Positions 39,213 to 50,901 of a stretch of DNA of 64,000 nt are shown piece by piece; positions within the stretch are counted from its first letter, which is position 1; each line of letters begins with the position of its first letter. Position numbers and translations under genes: made by a program. Below the pieces are notes generated by a model that saw nothing but the letters and a program-made list of their open reading frames with translations, made no database searches and was not told the DNA's origin. The DNA lies in the NCBI RefSeq assembly GCF_000210295.1, contig NC_026744.1, positions 1,054,001-1,118,000 of the forward strand. Reading direction: 5' to 3'. The DNA is from Trypanosoma brucei gambiense DAL972 (taxonomy: Eukaryota > Euglenozoa > Kinetoplastea > Trypanosomatida > Trypanosomatidae).

Positions 39213-41786
39213 ATGAATCAACAGGTTCCTATTGAAGGAAGGGGTGACATTGAGGGAAGGAGACGAGAGCGTGAGGAGGCTGCGCGTAACGATGCGGAAC
39301 CTCCAGCAGTGCAGCAACGAGTGGAGAATAATAACCAACCACAATGGAGACTTTTCAGCTGCATTGAAGCAGTTTTGCTGAATGGTCGGGCTCATCCTGA
39401 AAATGTGAGTGTAAATGATTTTTTGAGGCGTAATTTACTCGATGATATCGACTTGGATCAACGTCTCCTGAGAGCATCAATGTTTGCCTTTGTACAACGA
39501 TGCGAAGAGTATATTAATGACGTTAATGCGCTCAATCGAATATTCGCGACAACAGAGTATCAAGTGTACAAAGTTTTTGCTACTGCTTACCCCCTGTTGT
39601 TCAGAGAGGGAATATTGAATCTTCAGCGCTGGCAACAAGCAGATGAGGAAGTAAAGGCCGGGTTACAGGTGAATATTCGTGGACTGAGAGATGGAGAGCG
39701 GCTTTGGATTATTGTCACTAACATGTTGAATGATGCACTCGATGTAGCATTGGAACGAGCTGCCCAAACAGCTGCTAGTGCTGTCGAAATTAAAGGAGTG
39801 TATGATTCCATTTATGATGCGAAATGGAGTTATGTAATGTCGGGTTATCGTAGAGAGCCACTTGGAATGAAAGTGTTCGATGGAAAACCACAGCGCATAT
39901 GGACCGAAGCGGAGGTGGATATAAATCCTGAACCTGCGAATGTTGATGCACGAGTGCCGGAGAGACCTTATGGTTTGGAGATTTTCGTTCTCACTTCGGA
40001 GAAGGGTTGGCCATACGACAGGTTTGCATCGAGGGACGTTAATATACGCAAGAACAATTTTAAACATGTATACATCCGTCGTGAAATTATGCGCGTGTGG
40101 TATATAATCCAACGAGGGCTGCAAACATGGTGGGTGGAAAAGACAGCTCGGAGAACACCGATACATATTGTTATTGGTACACCTGGTATTGGAAAGTCGT
40201 ATGGAGTTGGATCATTTTTGCTTCATTCATTGCTTCACTTCAATGATGGAATGCTTGATGTTGTTGCATATTTCGTGGGTAAAATCGCTTACTTAATATA
40301 TAACAAGAAACCCGGAGAAGAGGGGAGGGTTGAGAGGTATAAAGTCCCGGAAGATGCCGTTGACGCAATAGCTGCGTTAGTATCCAAGAAAAAAAAAGGG
40401 CACATCATTGTTGACATCGGTAACGACCTACTTAAACCGCCTGGTGAGCTGCGCCATTTGAGTTGGGGTGTAACTGTCCTCACTTCCCCGGATACGGCAC
40501 ATTACGAGGAGTGGGCAAAGGACACGGGAGGCCGCCGAATTATTATAAACTGCGATGATGTGCGTGACATGAAGGCATTTGTGGCATGGAAAAAGCTGTG
40601 TGTGCTTTCGGAGGAGGTGCCGCGCGACAAAACGAGGCAGCAGTTAAAGGAGGAGCTTGAAAGCGAGTGGAAAATTGTGGAAGAGCGCATTGACATGGTT
40701 GGTCCACTGCCTCGTTTTGTTTTCTCAGCCCCTGACTATGACGAACGACTGGAAAGTGTGCGTAAAGAAGCTAGGCAGCTCGATGCCCAAAACGGAACGA
40801 AATATGATAAGATTATTAGTAAATCTAAGGGCTGGCAAAATGATAAGGTAACGCACAAATTGGTGAAGATAGTGCGGGTAAGCTCTGGGACTGTCAATGT
40901 CGATTCATATCGTTGCAGATCGCTTTCTGTCAACATTTGGAATATGTTGATTTGCACATTATTTGGCATTCTTATTGGGGAGATGACGTCAAAGGAGATT
41001 ACATTATCAGACGAGTGTGTTGGGGCCAACGCTTTTGAAAGGCTTGCGTTGCTTTCGCTTCTTTTCCCTCGAGTTTTTAAAGTTATCGCAAACAACTTGA
41101 AATACCTGCGACGAGGCAGAGAAATAGCTGACCGTCGAAGCATACTGAACGACATGGCTCCTCAGCAGTTGAGACTCATTGGGCAGAAGGCCTTACCTGC
41201 GGCCGACCAGCGACCAATTGATAATTGTGAATACATGGTTCTCTACCTCCCTGCCACAGGCAATGAACCCGTGGTGGATGGCTTTTTTTTCGTTGAGGGG
41301 CGGCTCAGGAGAAACCGTGACGGAACAGCGCCACAGACCACTCCAAATATAGCTGTGCTTTTACAAGTAACCAAGTCGGAGAGGCACCCCACCGCTACGG
41401 ATAAGGTGAAGAAGTTCCGAGAAAACATGGCAAGATATTTTTCTGATTGGGGTGCGTTTTCCCGCAACATGGTTTGGGAGATGATATACATTAATTCGGT
41501 TAACGGTGGCACGATAACCCGCAGGCAACTTTGCGAAGGACCTCCCGATAGAGCTAGAGGTGGGGGCCGAGGTCCTCTGGGACCGCAAACATTTTGGGAA
41601 TCCATCGACCAATTCCAAGTGACACTCAAGGAAACGATGCAAGCGGAATTAATTCAGGCATATCGCCGAGAATCTGGCATGCGAGATGCACCAGCATTGA
41701 TGGGACTGGCGGGAAGGCGGCGCGCTCGTGAAGAGGTTGTGGAGGGGCGAGGTGACGTAGCAATGAGACGACGTGGAAGGAGATGA
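39213..41786 (+). CDS. RHS: Retrotransposon hot spot (RHS) protein, apparently intact
   Basis: An 857-residue RHS protein with no interruption. The N-terminal third contains the variable region and RREPLGMKVFDGKPQRIW, which is conserved with the RHS at 49786. The P-loop is GTPGIGKS at residues 322-329. The retroposon target just downstream (40216-40227) is empty. The C-terminal region has TVLTSPD, GPLPRFVF, LVKIVRV, VVDGFFFV (Asp689), VLLQVT (Gln718), WEMIYIN and a basic tail ending MRRRGRR that could be a nuclear signal. RHS proteins are found in or around the nucleus, and several have been reported with RNA polymerase II and mRNA export. The P-loop plus a C-terminal D...QxT pattern agrees with the proposed Crinkler-RHS group of NTPase-nuclease proteins. 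Subfamily not assigned. Confidence 0.93.
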   Translation: MNQQVPIEGRGDIEGRRREREEAARNDAEPPAVQQRVENNNQPQWRLFSCIEAVLLNGRAHPENVSVNDFLRRNLLDDIDLDQRLLRASMFAFVQRCEEYINDVNALNRIFATTEYQVYKVFATAYPLLFREGILNLQRWQQADEEVKAGLQVNIRGLRDGERLWIIVTNMLNDALDVALERAAQTAASAVEIKGVYDSIYDAKWSYVMSGYRREPLGMKVFDGKPQRIWTEAEVDINPEPANVDARVPERPYGLEIFVLTSEKGWPYDRFASRDVNIRKNNFKHVYIRREIMRVWYIIQRGLQTWWVEKTARRTPIHIVIGTPGIGKSYGVGSFLLHSLLHFNDGMLDVVAYFVGKIAYLIYNKKPGEEGRVERYKVPEDAVDAIAALVSKKKKGHIIVDIGNDLLKPPGELRHLSWGVTVLTSPDTAHYEEWAKDTGGRRIIINCDDVRDMKAFVAWKKLCVLSEEVPRDKTRQQLKEELESEWKIVEERIDMVGPLPRFVFSAPDYDERLESVRKEARQLDAQNGTKYDKIISKSKGWQNDKVTHKLVKIVRVSSGTVNVDSYRCRSLSVNIWNMLICTLFGILIGEMTSKEITLSDECVGANAFERLALLSLLFPRVFKVIANNLKYLRRGREIADRRSILNDMAPQQLRLIGQKALPAADQRPIDNCEYMVLYLPATGNEPVVDGFFFVEGRLRRNRDGTAPQTTPNIAVLLQVTKSERHPTATDKVKKFRENMARYFSDWGAFSRNMVWEMIYINSVNGGTITRRQLCEGPPDRARGGGRGPLGPQTFWESIDQFQVTLKETMQAELIQAYRRESGMRDAPALMGLAGRRRAREEVVEGRGDVAMRRRGRR

Positions 41787-42879
41787 AGACGCGTAATTGT
41801 TTTTTTGTAGCAGTGCACGGCGTTGCTGTTAAGAGTGACAAATGCTTAAAGAGGAGGGAACCAACCATTAGGAGGAGCGGGTTCGTTTTTGTACCTGGTT
41901 TGGTTTATGATCACAACTTGAAGTGCCCCGTTGCGACTTTTCAAGTGTGTTGTTTGTCCACCAGTAATGAGCTTCCGCAGCTGCTGCAAGGAAAGGGACG
42001 TGATAATTCACTTGAGTGCCGTAGGTGAGGGAAGGGAAGTGGAAATGAAGACGACTAAGGAATAGCAAAAGTAGTATTTTATCGGCTAACGCGTAACTGG
42101 AGTTAAGCCACATCGTAATCTTAAGGGGCACAGAGAAAGACAGAAATAATGTTATCGACGGACGTAAGAAAACATTGTAACGTTTTGTTTTCATTTGTGC
42201 TATTACCAACTAAAGAATTGGATTATACTACACTAACTTTTCACATCTTCTTTTCATTTATACAATCTAAATTTTCCATCATGGTAGAGATAGGGATCTA
42301 TAGACCAATGATAAAAGGAACAAAAATGTAATAGTACTTTTCGTTTCTTCGCCATCCGTGGTGGAGAGGGCGTATTGGAAACATGCCTCAACTAAAACTC
42401 CTCTGAGTTGTATTTCCAGTAGGTGTCATGGGAGAGAGATTGTGACGGAGTGAAATATGCAAACATTAGAAGCAGTTACTGGATGTGCTGTTTCATATAC
42501 GAGCTGTTATAATTATATTATACATGTTAGTTATGGTTGCAGTTATGGAGCAGCTCTTGATGGTGTTCTTCGCAGACACGCAGCTGGTGACGTGATTGTG
42601 TCCATTTTCCTCTCTCTCTCTCTCTCTCTTTTACTCTCTTTCTTCAATTATTTGTCGGTGGGTAAAAATACTATGATATGTTGTCTTCTCTTTCCTTATA
42701 ATCACTTCTGTTATCCTGGTTGAGGGTTGGCAGTTGGGCCTCTCTCCACACGTGGGAACCTTAAACTTATGTTTCTGGTTGCCTCCAGCAGCAAATCCCA
42801 TATCATCATCAACATTGATATAAAAATCATGCAGTGATCATATGTAACGGCCGCAGTGGAGTGACCATGGCCTCGTCTA
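41787..42879. other. Spacer between RHS and polymerase pseudogene
   Basis: About 1.1 kb with a (CT)n run at 42611-42628. I looked for the N-terminal part of the polymerase subunit here and could not recognise it. No gene called. Confidence 0.55.
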
Positions 42880-44790
42880 TTGACCCACATGTGCGAACTT
42901 ATTTCTCTATTCAAGTCAATGGGGAATGGTGTATATCCCTCCTTGCAATACCCCAGAGGGTAAAAGTTGTTGCTGTTTGGTTAATAATTTTGCTATTCTT
43001 AGTCAGGTAACACTAGACATGGATAATTTGTTTGTTTACATGCGGATGCGTACAATATTGGAGTGGAGGAAATAGATTATATCAGCCTTAACGAATTTCT
43101 TAAATACTACACAGTTTTCCTCAATGAAGTGCTGATGTGCGTTTACCGGTACATGATCCGTTTGTGTCGGGATGTATTACGAACCCTGAGGAGGTCAGGC
43201 CGCTTGCATCCACATGTTTCAATTGCGATAAATGACCGTCAGAAGAGTGTTCAAATTGTTTGTGTTGGCAGAAGGATCGTGAGGTTGTATGTTTTCGTTA
43301 GCGATGGGAAACACGCTGTAATTTCTCAACACCTGGATAACTTGAGTTCAAGGAAGTGATCGATTAACGATATTTTAGCTGAAGGTTTGTTGTGGAATTC
43401 ATTGACTTATATGACGAAGCGAATGTCTGTCTTATAGCAGTTCACCACAAAGACATTGAGCAGTACACGAGACTCACTTGGAGTTGCCGCTAGCGTTATT
43501 CTCCTTTCCACATCACAATCAATTTGCACGAAACACATTACAGTCAGCCATGGGCAAGCAAGCTGTTGGAACCATTGCGTATATTCAGTACATTAGAAAT
43601 GGACACAGTACTTATGTTGAGTGCTTACTCTCAACTATCCCTTTGCCGGACGAAGGCTATGAACCTAAGCAACTACGAAATATTAGGTGCAGGAATTAAT
43701 ACGATGGTATACATTATGAGCTATAGAGGTTACAATATTGAAGACGCAAAGGTGTACACAACCGCAGTTCGCTCAATTGTGGCTATGGGTGGCGTGTTGT
43801 TTTTTGTAAGCATGAGATGGAACTGGAAAGACTTCCCAACGGTGAGTATGTATGATATAATTCTTCCAACAGATTGAAATGTTGCGAGACACAATGCCTT
43901 TAATATTGATGGTATTGCCAGTAGTAAAGGTGCGGCTGTTTGTCAGTTTGATATTTTGGTAAATAAATGAACTCCCGTGCCTTCCATGAAAACAAGACCT
44001 AATTTTCTTGAATATAATAAATACCCTCAGCCTGCTGTTGTGGACCAAATGTGGTCATCTCTCACCTTCCAGTGACTCGGATATATCAATGGATGTATAA
44101 CAATAAAGTTAAAGTTGCCACGAGAGAAGTTCGCGGTCCCGAGCTCTGAAATAAGTTTTCCTCACGGCACGGGCTTGAGGGAGTAGTGGATCTCATCACT
44201 GATGGTGTGTTAACATGCCCTTCAATGAGTAAAGGCATTTGCCCAGATATGATCATAAATTCTCATGGATTCCTGAGCCGTATGACAGATGCAAAGTTGC
44301 TGGAACTCGTTAGCTCAAAGGCGTGAGTGCATTCACGGAAAAATTAGGCGGTGGCACTGCGTTTGGGTACCGATAAGGATAAGGAGCTGGATGAGGAATT
44401 GATACAACATCGATACAATTATCTTCACGGAGATGATGTATATTTTCCACTCGGGCATAACGGGGAAGATGATACGCACTTATGTTTTATTTGACCCCAT
44501 TTATTACCAACACCTCAAACACATGTTTACTGATAAGATTAATGTTCATGCCACTTGGCGGGCCCCGTTTCATGCTGACGAGGTCAACTCATTCAAAGTC
44601 GATTCCGCAGTTGAGGTTTGCGTATTGTTGAAATGGAAAGGGATTACATGATTATATATATATGACGCATCCAACCTTCTCAATGAGAGCGAGCTCCTTG
44701 TGATCTCATACCTCTTCACAATTTATATTTGATGCTGCTCGTGTGGGTTATAAATGGTGAGAAGAGGACATGTAAGGGAGTGTGTTGAAT
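42880..44790 (+). pseudogene. Decayed second-largest subunit of RNA polymerase III (RPC2-like)
   Basis: Fragments in several frames line up in order with the C-terminal 60 percent of POLR3B/RPC2. They are SSQWGM then CNTPEGKSC (about 42908-42965), FLNEVLMCVYRY and LRRSGRLHPHVSI (43110-43230), the PHHNQ...AMGKQA.GTI signature (43510-43575), AGINTM then MSYRGYNIEDA (43690-43750), RHNAFNIDGI (43883-43912), NKFSSRHG (44150-44175), GICPDMIINSHGFLSRMT (44236-44290), SGITGKM then YYQHLKHM (44450-44530), and EMERDYM plus CCSCGL near the end (44630-44750). Several frameshifts and stops prevent function. The PHHNQ, SYxGYxIEDA and SRHG signatures identify a beta-type polymerase subunit, and the best match from memory is Pol III rather than I or II. 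Its N-terminal part was not found. Confidence 0.82.
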
Positions 44791-45466
44791 GACGAACTAA
44801 ATGGTGTTGACCAATAAGTGCAAATGAGTGAAAGTGATCTCACCAAGGTGCACATGTGCTAATAGAAAAAATGAAGAAAAGGGGAAAATTAATTATTATG
44901 ATTGTTACTTTGATTAACCGGACGAATCAACAACCACATATATAATTTTTGTGCGGATCATAACAAAATGAAAGAGGTGTAGAAAACAAATGCATTATTA
45001 TAGAACCAAATTATTCCTGTTAGTACTCGGAATGGTTGGGGAAATGTGTAATAAAACTGAAAACGTAATATGAAGAAATTTGGAATTGCATTTGGATTGT
45101 TTTTGGTCACTGCCTCGTCACAACGTTGAGTCAACTTTTTGAATGGAGGCGGGAGTTAACACAGCATGGGATCTCATTTATCAATTAACGGAAAGCAGAG
45201 ATGAATGTTTTATTTTCTTCTTGAGGCAAGACTGCATGACAAGCTGTCAAGATATTGTATTGGCTGATGCAGCTTTTGGACCACACGTGTGAAACTGTTT
45301 TATTTTTCTTTTTTTTTTTTAAAGGAGAAACTGAAACATTTACTGCTGAGGATGTGCGGTTATATTCCTTGTTTGTCATGTGTTATTTAACTGTGTCATC
45401 TGTTGTTCTGTCTTCTGGAGGACATTATGCAAAAAAAAATTACAATTTGTTGAGATGATATCGTGT

Positions 45467-45792
45467 ATTTTGAAAGCCTGCATTATGAATGGTTTTGGAC
45501 TTAGGAGTGCAGAGTATTATTTTGTACGGTTATATTTCTCTAAACCCACCTGTACTCCCCGTTTATTTACGCAGCTGTCTGCAAGAGAGTGAAATTTTTA
45601 GAAAGCCCACACAACACAACCCTCTTCGCCCCGCACAGGAGATGAGTTAAAGACGCTTTCATACACTTCCGCTTCGTTAGTAAATTATCGTTTCAATTCA
45701 TATTTTGTGTAGGATGATGAGGAGACCTTACTGTTTATTCAGCATGATAATTATTTCGTATATCTTTCTTGTGGGTAGTAAAAAAGGGAAGG
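45467..45792. repeat. Repeat B: VIPER-less counterpart of the 53.1/57.4-kb flanks
   Basis: The left part (45467-45600, GAAAGCCTGCATTATGAATGG...) matches 53143-53275 and the right part (about 45643-45792, TTAAAGACGCTTTCA...) matches 57388-57547. In the second locus these parts are separated by about 4.1 kb holding the VIPER-like remnant; here only about 42 bases lie between them. It is either the empty site or a copy from which most of the element was lost. Confidence 0.8.
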
Positions 45793-47592
45793 TAAGAACT
45801 AAACCATTCATTATTTGTTATTATTGCTGTTGAGAGCTAATGACTATGAGAGATGGCTTAGGGAGGATGTGTGAAATGCGTCACTATATACTTTATTGAA
45901 GGTGTGACGGTACAGAGCGATTCAAAATAAGAATTGAAGGAAATAACGATTAAGTGATATAAGTTTTCTCAGTTATTTTACTATTGTTTGTGAAGTACGC
46001 CTATTTGAATTGAATCCTCCGCTTGAAGGAAGATATTAACATTATGATACCTTCACTTCATCCTAAACTTACCTTATTGTATCGTCTTACTTTAAATGAA
46101 TGGAAAGATGTTCATGCCTGATGTTTAAACGCTTTTGTGTGTCATATCGGATTATATATATGTATATATGTATAAATATATTTATATATTCATGAACTGG
46201 AAGAAATAAATAGTAGCGCCGTCACTTTTGCTCTCTCAAATTATAAACATCGAGAGACATTCACAGTGCAGAGTTTATAATCTGAATTGAACACCAACAT
46301 TTGAATATTTTACTCCCGCACTAATTTATTACACACTTCATAGCATCAGAAATCGAATAATACTCGAAGTATTTATTATTGCTTGCTGGAGGCACATAAC
46401 CGGTAAAGCAGTAAATATTATGCCTTACAGTATTTTTATGAAATTGGAGTTTAATGAGTGTAGTGCCTAACAAATCCTTTAGTTATATCACACGCAATTC
46501 TTTTACCATTTAATTCTTCTTTTTTATTTTTTCTTTGTTCCTCCAACTTGGCACTCAAACTTCGTACAAATGGTTTATCCATGAGGAAGTTTATTTAAGC
46601 TTTCAAAACATGCTTTGATGTTGTTATTTCTGTTGTTTTTTGTTAAAGGCATCCGCTGCTAATTATCACTTCAGGTGTCAGATATTATGGAATTGAGAGT
46701 TTAATGTTGTCAGCTGTCGTGTTATATATATATATATATAGAAACAAAATTACTTGTGAGAAAAGCTGCGTAATATTTCTTGATTTTTATTCTTCTCCTT
46801 TTTTAGAGAATAATATAATGCATATTTTTTGTTTGTGTTGTGCCTGATTTGTTACAATTACATTTCATCATTTCTACACACACATACATACATACATACG
46901 TATATTCGAGTTGTATTAGTTTTACCACATATGTGTGTTATGTACTCTTTCTAATTCAAGTGTGAGGGTGGCGAATTATAATATGTGGTAAATATTTGTG
47001 TCATATATATTTGTGTTTTTATAAGTTTTAAATTTTATTTATGTTTCTATTTTTGGTTAATTTGTGCTTACATCACCAGTAACGTCCTTTACTGTTTCCC
47101 TGTTTGAACATTTTGTGTTCCCATCTGACACTCACAAACAAGTTATAATCTGTATTAAAAAACTGTGTTCTTTACCTTTTGTTTGATTCTTTTTTTCCTT
47201 TTCCAAAGCTTCATGTAATGATGCAAAATAGAAATAATTTGATTCTATTATTCTTAGGAGGAGTGTAAAGTCATAGGTTTGTGATAATTTATATGTTAAG
47301 CAATATTCTGTCCAAATTATATATATGTGTAAATGTATATATTATTTGTGTTGTGACATATGGAATCCTGAAAGCATATGAAAGAAATTGCAGTAATTCT
47401 CTGTGAATTATATAAGGATGTAAAGGCATAAAAAGAGACCATGTGAGGAAAATTGGGAACTTGTTGATTATAAGTACCATCACATTTCTGTGCAATTCCA
47501 CCATGTGTTGAATTATACAGAAAGTTTCTTTTAATCACTACTGAACTGCGAATATGGTGAAGGAAATATCTCAAAGATATTGTCCCAATGGA

Positions 47593-48352
47593 ATGTTTGT
47601 TTGTTTATTTGTGGAAAATAGTTTCGTAATGATGTATTTGGCAAATTAAAAACTTTATGGATGATTAGTGTACACACTGCTACACGAGAAACTGAATGCA
47701 GAAGGAAATGAAATTATTTTTATTTTGTGAACGATATTGAGGAATCTCATATGTGGAATACTTCCAGTATGAGGGAATAAGAAAATATGTAAAAATGCAA
47801 AATGACTTACAGTTGTAAAGAATAATGAATAATACTCATGAGTTACAGTAACACAAGAAATAAAATAAGGAAGACACTTCTGATAGTAAATTGCAACATG
47901 CGTAGTGACACTTTACAAATATGGCTTCATATACCTCATGTAGTTTATGTATATATTTCAAAAATGGAAACCCGTTGCTATCATTTTAAGATACTCAATA
48001 TTTGTGCGCTATTATTTCCTATCGGCAACAGCGAGTTTATGTTTACAGCTATGAAGTTTGGGTGAATGAATTGCACTCATCTGTCAGTAAATGAATTCGG
48101 ATGTTATTTATATTTTTATTTTTTATTGCATGCAGCAGTCGCTTTGTGTTATGGATTCTCGAGCATGTCAAAGTTATCATCAGTAACTTCCTTCGTGCAT
48201 ATAAAAGTGTAATCAGGCATTGGAAATGTAATTGATGGTAGCAAACAACCATTCAATACCTTTTTTTTTGAAAATGTTATATGAGTTACACTTCCTTTAA
48301 ATTGTACTGCATGCAATACCCATCATAACATATGTATGGGATTATGTGAATT
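47593..48352. repeat. RHS-upstream repeat, copy 2
   Basis: Second copy of the repeat at 37867-38637, same orientation, with scattered substitutions and small indels. It lies about 1.4 kb upstream of the RIME-split RHS, showing that an RHS gene and its upstream DNA were duplicated as a unit. Confidence 0.9.
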
Positions 48353-50824
48353 ATTATTTGAAACCATTTGGAAACTTAATGGAGAAGGAAGGGAATTTTG
48401 ATAGAATAATATTATTGATATTTTGAATTATTTTATCTTCCATAACTATTGTGTTTAGGCAATTCATTTCTGCTATGACTCACTGTTACATATGCACATG
48501 CAGGTGTATAATGTAATTATATTCCTTCCTTTCTATAATGTGTAATTGTTTTTATTTGTAATCCGCCAACTATTGAATATTTATAAGGAAAGTGCGAGAC
48601 GTGTTTCATTTTATTATCTGTCAGTTCACACATCCTCTTTATTACCTTTTTTTTTTATTATATATTGTTTCAAGTTGTTTAGATGTGTTGTTTTATTTTT
48701 TTGTTGTTCCAATAGCTTCGTGTATATGAGCAAAAAATAACTTACAATGATGATACAATAAGTGTGGACACGTACTGAAAGGGAATTGTCTCATTACATA
48801 TTTAATTTGTGTAAATGAAAGGAGGGAAAATAAAAGATATGTTATAATAATCTTTCATGGTTTCCTCAATTAATTGTATTAATTTTATTCCAATTATTTT
48901 TCATATGTTGTATCATCGCTATCATGGAAGATGTGTGAATGAATCAAACAACGATGGCACATCAGATACATGTGAATTTCTGGGGCTGAATTAGTTGTTG
49001 ATAGTTGTGAACAGTAAGTAGGCAAGTAATTAAATTTTATTTTAACTGAAGGTGAAATGATGTTTTTATTTATTATGAAAGTAAACGGAAATACTCTCTG
49101 GTTATCTGATGCAAAAAGACTATCAGTTTTTTTTTTTACCTGTCCTACAGACATTATTTAATATTCTCCTTTGGAAGTAAGCGAATACACGGGGGAGGGG
49201 ATAAGTGATTTATATTTTCAATAAATTTATTCAATGCAAGTGAATATTATGTATTGTAAAAATGGGGAGGATGTACAAAGAAGCAATTGTGTGGTGTGTA
49301 TTCATGTGTGTATATCTATGTGTTGTTCCGATAATCTTTTTCTTCGTTTCATTAATATCCATATATTTTTTGTTTATTGTTTTACTTGATTTTAATTGAT
49401 AGAATTTGACTCTCTTTAAATATTGATTATATATACGAAGTGTTTACGCAGGTATATGAGGCAGTAATATTTTTTGTTTCCATATTATATATGGTTTAGA
49501 AAGAATGATACAGGAAATTAATTATTTTTAGCACATGATAATGAAGCAAGGGAAATATTTATTTACAGCTGCTATATTTTGAAATTGTTTCCCTCAATAC
49601 CAAATGCATTATGATATCATATTATACAAACTATAGTGAGTAAACATTATCTTGCTCTATCACATTTGATATTATGTTACACTGTTCACCCGCTATTATT
49701 TTCCTCATATGTTACTTTACTTCAGTTATAATTTCAGAGAAAAAAGGGAGGGAAAGGAAGTTAAGTTAATAATATTAAAAGAGTTATGTCAAGACGTCGA
49801 ACAGGTGGAGGTCGACGAAGAAATAATGCAAACCAACAAGTGGCAGGTAATTTTGGAGCAGCCGTGAGGAGACCGCGGGATGAAAATGTACCGCCACCTC
49901 CTGCTGCTGCTGCTGCTGCTCAGCCTCCACAAATACGGCAGAGAACTGAAGGGGGACCCTATTGGACAATGAACAGTAAGGTGAGGAATGTGCTGCTGGA
50001 AGATTATGCGGGTTTGCGTAATATGACAGTGAACGACTTTATTCAGAAGTTCGTTGGCGGGACTTTTGCGGTGGCTGAAGCAGAAAATGTTAGGATGCCC
50101 GTTTTTGTTCAGAGCCCGGAGGATTATATTTTGGATGCAAGGCTTCAAGGAATTATACGGGGGCTTGATGAGTTTCAATTACTGAGGGCAGTTATTTATC
50201 TGTCTGAGAAAGAAATTTACTACCTCCGGCAGTGGGAGGAGAAGGGAAGAGGGGAAATAAGGGAATTTGTTGGTCCCGTGGCGAGGGGAATGTTGGATGG
50301 AGCACTGGCGGCCGCCAAAGAAGCAAGGGAACGAGCCACCCAAACAGCTGGTGGTGCTGTCGAACTGAAAGGAGTATATGAATCCATATACAATGCGACG
50401 TGGGGTTATGTGGAGTCGGGTCACAGGGAAGAGCCACTTGGCATGAAGGTGTTTGGTGGAAGGCCACAGCGGATGTGGACGAAGGAGGAGGTTGATGTCA
50501 GTCACACTCCGGAAACAATGTATAAACCACTTCCCCGTCGCGGTAACTTGGAGATTGCTGTGCTTACATCTCAAATGGGTTGGCCATACACGTCGTGTAA
50601 AGCGAACCCAAAAGATGATGATATTAATCATAAGAGAGGAGTGGGGTACGTTTTTAATAGTGATGTTTATATCCGCAGGGAAACACTGAGGGTGTGGCAT
50701 AAGGTTGAGGAACGGCTTAACCAGTGGCTTATGGGTGAAGTGACTGTCAACCCGATGTTTCATGTTCTTATTGGTACACCCGGTATTGGTAAATCGTTTT
50801 CAGTGGGATCCCTACTGTTATACA

Positions 50825-50901
50825 CCCTGGCGATGCCGGCCACCTCAACGTGGTGCCAGGGTCCAGTACCCCGTATCATCGGGGGAAGCCAAGAGCCAGC
50901 A
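50825..50901 (+). promoter_or_regulatory. Pr77-type 5' hallmark with HDV-like ribozyme fold
   Basis: Same element as in the other RIME. P1 pairs 50825-50831 with 50855-50861, P3 pairs 50840-50843 with 50850-50853, and P4 pairs 50869-50873 with 50880-50884. In ingi-clade elements this segment acts as a Pol II promoter, so it could start transcription into the RHS 3' half. Confidence 0.6.

Larger units (their letters stand above)
44791..49785. other. AT-rich gene-poor stretch with repeats
   Basis: Five kilobases with no supported gene. It contains repeat block B (45467-45792, related to the VIPER flanks), an (AT)n run at 46722-46740, a short CATA/CACA tract near 46878-46900 and RHS-upstream repeat copy 2 (47593-48352). 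Open frames are short, hydrophobic and AT-driven. It resembles the spacers of subtelomeric RHS arrays. Confidence 0.6.
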
